Positions 60,610 to 64,000 of a stretch of DNA of 64,000 nucleotides are shown here, in pieces. The stretch lies in assembly GCF_042657185.1 (NCBI RefSeq), contig NZ_JBHSNN010000059.1. One strand, 5' to 3'. The notes under the pieces were generated by a model that did no database searches, was not told where the DNA came from, and saw only the letters and a program-made list of their open reading frames with translations. The translations under genes were made by a program, and so were the position numbers. Source of the stretch: Ureibacillus thermophilus (GTDB lineage: Bacteria > Bacillota > Bacilli > Bacillales_A > Planococcaceae). The number at the start of each line of letters is the position of its first letter. The stretch's first letter is position 1.

Positions 60610-61926
60610 ATGAGATTTGTGCGATTAACCAAGAATAACAAATCTATTTCAAAACCGTTTTTTGATGTAAATCAATATGTCCAAGAGGTGTTGATTGATG
60701 TTTCACATGATCCTGTTATAGCGAAACAAATGAACATCATTCATCTGACAAAAAATGATTTGGCCATCTTGCGTCAACTAAAACCGATCATTGAAAATGA
60801 TATTCCAAAAATGGTGCAAGCTTTTTACGATAACATTTCGCTAAATCAAGATTTAGTCGATTTAATCAACAAACATTCCAATATGGATCGGTTAAAAGTT
60901 ACACTTTCAAAACATCTACAGGATATTTTTGATGCGAAAATTGATAAACATTATATAGAAAATCGAAAAAGAATTGCTCTTGCACATATCCGTACTAGCC
61001 TTTTATCCAAATGGTATTTGTCATCATTCCAATCTTTAGTAACCTCTTTTTCAGAAATTATTAAAGAACAGAATATTTCAAAAGAAGACGCATTGCTTGC
61101 GGTCAATGCCTTCGCAAAAGTGATTAATTTTGAGCAGCAACTGGTGATTGAAGCATACGAAAGAGAGCAGGAACGAGTTCGCAGAGAAGATGAGCAAATC
61201 AAACAATCTTTAATTGCATCCCTTCAACAAATTGCAGAAGAACTGAATCATATGAATCAGGATACTACTACATCCATCCAATTCATTTCAGAACAATCTC
61301 ATAACATTGCTACATCCACATCACAAGGTTTGGATTATGTAGCGGATACAGAAGAAAAATCCAATCAGGGTAAAGCCCAATTAGCAAAACAAACAGATCT
61401 AATGAATACGATTTTAAAAAGCGTTAATTTATTAGAAGAGTCCATGATGAATCTACGCTCTTCTTCTCAGAAAATTTCCGAGATTGTCAATTTAGTTACA
61501 GGTATTGCCGACCAGACAAACTTGCTTGCTCTTAACGCCTCCATCGAAGCAGCGCGCGCGGGTGAACACGGAAAAGGCTTTGCTGTTGTAGCGGAAGAAG
61601 TTCGAAAACTCGCAGAAGAAACAAAAAATGCTGTACAAGATGTGTCTACATTAATTAAAGAAATGGAAGCGAATATTTCAGACATGACATCCAGCGTAAA
61701 TAACGTGGATGAACAAGTGAAATTAAGCGTTGAAACTCAAGGCAACTTAGCAGAATCGTTTGAACAAATTGCAAAGAAAGTGTCTGAAATCCGCAATCAA
61801 TACGGTTCTACGTTCAAAGACATCGAGCAAATTTCAAACAATATTTCCCATTTAGTAGAAAGCACTAACTTGATTGCTAAATCTTCTGATGCGTTAATCG
61901 AAGTTGTTCATGATATTTCAAAGTAG
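60610..61926 (+). CDS. hemAT: Globin-coupled aerotaxis transducer, HemAT type
   Basis: A soluble 438-residue chemotaxis transducer. The first 190 residues match the sensor globin of HemAT: the probable proximal haem ligand is H126 in ALAHIRTSLLSKWY, and Y73 in AFYDNI corresponds to the distal-pocket tyrosine. Residues about 205-438 form the methyl-accepting coiled coil with the hairpin tip DQTNLLALNASIEAARAGEH. There is no membrane segment. It should sense oxygen and signal to CheA. Start ATG has GTGAGG upstream. It is one of two plus-strand genes. Confidence 0.93.
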   Translation: MRFVRLTKNNKSISKPFFDVNQYVQEVLIDVSHDPVIAKQMNIIHLTKNDLAILRQLKPIIENDIPKMVQAFYDNISLNQDLVDLINKHSNMDRLKVTLSKHLQDIFDAKIDKHYIENRKRIALAHIRTSLLSKWYLSSFQSLVTSFSEIIKEQNISKEDALLAVNAFAKVINFEQQLVIEAYEREQERVRREDEQIKQSLIASLQQIAEELNHMNQDTTTSIQFISEQSHNIATSTSQGLDYVADTEEKSNQGKAQLAKQTDLMNTILKSVNLLEESMMNLRSSSQKISEIVNLVTGIADQTNLLALNASIEAARAGEHGKGFAVVAEEVRKLAEETKNAVQDVSTLIKEMEANISDMTSSVNNVDEQVKLSVETQGNLAESFEQIAKKVSEIRNQYGSTFKDIEQISNNISHLVESTNLIAKSSDALIEVVHDISK

Positions 61927-61935
61927 ATTTGAAAA

Positions 61936-62112
61936 GGGGGCGTCTGAAAAGTCATTTCAAGACGCCTCCTTTGCAGCTGTCGCTAGAGTTTTGCCGCAGA
62001 TAAATTGCGACGAGGAGGCACGTTTTGTGACCACCACAGGGAAAGTTTTTAAGAGAATATTACTATAAGAAGTAAGGCTGTCCAGAAAGTCGAACACTTT
62101 CTGAACAGCCCC
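61936..62112. mobile_element. Possible MITE or degraded insertion sequence
   Basis: Two hairpins frame 177 bp without coding capacity: GGCGTCT/AGACGCC at 61936-61973 and GGCTGT.CAGAAAG/CTTTCTG.ACAGCC at 62075-62110. The outermost 17 bases (GGGGGCGTCTGAAAAGT and, from the other end, GGGGCTGTTCAGAAAGT) agree at 11 positions, like imperfect terminal inverted repeats, and the GGGGCTGTTC-type end resembles ends of some DDE elements. They may also act simply as terminators of the converging genes. No target duplication found. Confidence 0.4.
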
Positions 62113-62124
62113 TTATGATTTTTC

Positions 62125-62610
62125 TTAAACGATTGCCTCTTTTAACTTTTTTCTTTTTTCTCTTCTTGTCTTTTGTCTTTCCAACCCTGCTTTATATAAC
62201 TTCTCTTCTTCTTCCGTTTCAGGATAAACAGCCGGTACTGGCGTCGGTTTTCCTTCTTCATCAATGGCTACCATTGTTACAAAAGATTCCGTTGTTAATT
62301 TCTCTTCGCCAGTTTTTACATTGCGGGAAAGGACTCGCACATACACTTCCATCGAAGTTCTCCCTGTAGAAGTGATAATGGCTTCCAACTCCAGCATATC
62401 CCCCACGTAAGCAGGAGATACAAAATCGACCGAATCAAAGGAAGCGGTTACTACTTCTTTCCCGGTATGTTTCATGCATGCAATGGCTGCGATTTCATCA
62501 TATGCCAATATCTTTCCGCCGAATATGGAACCATATTGATTTGTATCCGGCGGCAAGATTAGCCTCGTCTGAGTTGTACGTGACCGGCTCATTGGATGTG
62601 CACCGCTCAT
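62125..62610 (-). CDS. Hotdog-fold acyl-CoA thioesterase (YkhA/YciA type)
   Basis: A 161-residue hotdog thioesterase. The sequence LPPDTNQYGSIFGGKILAYD contains the family NxxGxxFGG-type motif, followed by TASFDSVDFVSPAYVGDMLE and a basic C-terminal tail (RQKTRREKRKKLKEAIV). The family hydrolyses acyl-CoA esters of broad chain length. Start ATG 62610 follows GGAGGACATACAA; upstream codons to 62649 have no site. Confidence 0.9.
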   Translation of the reverse strand: MSGAHPMSRSRTTQTRLILPPDTNQYGSIFGGKILAYDEIAAIACMKHTGKEVVTASFDSVDFVSPAYVGDMLELEAIITSTGRTSMEVYVRVLSRNVKTGEEKLTTESFVTMVAIDEEGKPTPVPAVYPETEEEEKLYKAGLERQKTRREKRKKLKEAIV

Positions 62611-62708
62611 TTGTATGTCCTCCAATTCAACATATACATTTCTAAACATTTGACATTATTATGCTAACATAATATTCATCCCATACAAATGAGCAGAGCA
62701 CTTTTCGT

Positions 62709-64000
62709 TTAGATTTCTGTTTTAATGGTAATGAATTTTAAATCCGTCATTTCTTGGATAGCATATTTAATTCCTTCACGTCCATAACCGCTGTTTTTCA
62801 CGCCTCCATACGGCATATGATCCACGCGGAATGTTGGAATATCGTTAATCACAATCGCTCCAGCTTCCAATTCATCGGCCGCTTTTAACGCATCAGTTAA
62901 TACATTTGTATATATTCCTGCATTTAAACCTAAATCGGATTGATTCACATATTGAATGGCTTCATCTAACGTTTTGTAAGGAACAATGGAAACGATCGGT
63001 GCGAAGGTTTCTAAACACATAATTTTCATATCCGGTTTTACATTCACCATCACTGTCGGCGACATCGTGCGTTCTGTAAATTCAGCCCCCGTCGCCACCT
63101 TTGCCCCTTGCGCCTTCGCTTCTTCAATCCATTCTTTAATGCGCTCCACTTCTTTCGGATGAATCATTGCGCTTAAGTCAGTTGCAGGGTCAAAAGGATC
63201 ACCCAATTTCAATTTTTTCGTTTCCTCTACAAATGCTTTTGTAAATTGATCGTAAATGGATTCATGTACATAAATTCGTTGCAATGAAATACATACTTGC
63301 CCAGAGAAGCCAAATGCGCCGCTCACTGTGCGAGAGATTATTTTCTCGATTGGTGCGCTTGGTTCAATAATGACTGCCGCATTGGAGCCTAATTCCAATG
63401 TTACTTTTCTTAAACCAACTTTTTCTTTGATTTTCATCCCCACGGCACCGCTGCCTGTGAACGTCACTTTTTTCACTAAAGGATGCGTCACAAGCACATC
63501 GCTCAACTCTCCGCCTGAGCCCGTCACGATTTGCAAAGCACCATCTGGGAGGCCGGCTTCTTTAAAAATTTCCGCCATTGCTAATGCACTTAACGGCGTT
63601 TGAGTGGCAGGTTTCAATACAACGGTATTCCCTACTGCAAAGGCTGGTCCTAATTTATGGGCCACTAAGTTAAACGGGAAATTAAATGGCGTAATGGCCG
63701 ATACAACACCTAGCGGAACACGTTTTGTATAACCGATTCGGTTTTTCCCTCCTGGCGCTGCATCCATCGGTACTGTTTCACCAAACACATTTTTCGCTGC
63801 TTCGGCTGCAAACTGATAAGTTGCAATAGTGCGGTCCAATTCAGCAAGTCCTGCCGTAATCGGTTTTGCAGCTTCACTGGCAAGAATTTCAGCTAATTCT
63901 TGTTTTCGTTTCTTCAGGATGTCCACAACTTTATATAAAATTTCCGCTCTTTCATAGGCGCTTGTCTTTTTAAAGGATTGAAAAGCTTCATGCGCCCCTT
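62709..64000 (-). CDS. NAD(P)-dependent aldehyde dehydrogenase, N-terminus beyond window
   Basis: The frame is open to the right edge, so the true start is outside; the portion GAHEAFQSFKKTSAYERAEI upstream of 63927 is clearly part of the protein. Visible motifs are the nucleotide-binding TPFNFPFNLVAHKLGPAFAV and FTGSGAVGMKI, the general-base glutamate in VTLELGSN, and the catalytic cysteine in GFSGQVCISLQR. The VCISLQRIYV pattern is seen in lactaldehyde and phosphonoacetaldehyde dehydrogenases, but the substrate is not determined. It is the only gene at this edge and is followed by about 100 bp before the thioesterase. Confidence 0.93.
   Translation of the reverse strand, partial: GAHEAFQSFKKTSAYERAEILYKVVDILKKRKQELAEILASEAAKPITAGLAELDRTIATYQFAAEAAKNVFGETVPMDAAPGGKNRIGYTKRVPLGVVSAITPFNFPFNLVAHKLGPAFAVGNTVVLKPATQTPLSALAMAEIFKEAGLPDGALQIVTGSGGELSDVLVTHPLVKKVTFTGSGAVGMKIKEKVGLRKVTLELGSNAAVIIEPSAPIEKIISRTVSGAFGFSGQVCISLQRIYVHESIYDQFTKAFVEETKKLKLGDPFDPATDLSAMIHPKEVERIKEWIEEAKAQGAKVATGAEFTERTMSPTVMVNVKPDMKIMCLETFAPIVSIVPYKTLDEAIQYVNQSDLGLNAGIYTNVLTDALKAADELEAGAIVINDIPTFRVDHMPYGGVKNSGYGREGIKYAIQEMTDLKFITIKTEI

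Noticed and set aside
1..64000. CRISPR arrays, tRNA or rRNA genes, prophage genes
   Set aside because: I looked for regular short repeats, cloverleaf-like sequences and phage gene blocks and saw none.

Overview
The window looks like a chromosomal segment of a low-GC Gram-positive bacterium of the order Bacillales. The ctsR-mcsA-mcsB-clpC to rplQ gene order, strong AGGAGG-type ribosome binding sites, frequent TTG/GTG starts, a cysteine T-box and L10/L13-type ribosomal leaders all fit. The gene set (zinc-type S14, malate synthase G, no disA, cysE or map in their usual places) suggests the Lysinibacillus/Ureibacillus side of the order rather than Bacillus subtilis. The genus is an inference, not a measurement.

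Almost everything reads on the minus strand, so transcription runs from high to low coordinates. From the right edge: an aldehyde dehydrogenase cut by the window end, an acyl-CoA thioesterase, a possible 177-bp MITE, a plus-strand globin-coupled aerotaxis transducer (HemAT type), two small membrane proteins, then the heat-shock operon ctsR-mcsA-mcsB-clpC behind a clear CtsR operator. Next come radA, yacL, ispD, ispF, gltX, a Cys T-box, cysS, mrnC, rlmB, rae1(yacP), sigH, rpmG, secE and nusG. The ribosomal and RNA polymerase genes follow: rplK-rplA, rplJ-rplL, rsmC-like, rpoB-rpoC, and the str cluster rplGB(ybxF)-rpsL-rpsG-fusA-tuf.

Between tuf and rpsJ lies an 8-kb accessory block (about 19.95-27.96 kb). 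It holds malate synthase G, a convergent LysR regulator, and a Bce-type peptide-sensing/detoxification module (response regulator, intramembrane-sensing kinase, ABC ATPase, FtsX-like permease). The S10-spc-alpha superoperon follows from rpsJ to rplQ, with two tandem promoters and a structured leader in front of rpsJ. Then come the ECF vitamin transporter energising module (ecfA1-ecfA2-ecfT), truA, rplM-rpsI, and finally an IS66-family insertion sequence running off the left edge.

The core genes are ordinary. The more interesting material is between them: a palindromic site that looks like both terminator and response-regulator operator, a terminator-like hairpin in the rpoB leader, a long structured leader before infA where map would be expected, a perfect 26-bp AT-rich palindrome before ecfA1, and the possible MITE. 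I found no CRISPR array, rRNA, tRNA, prophage or convincing new multi-gene system.
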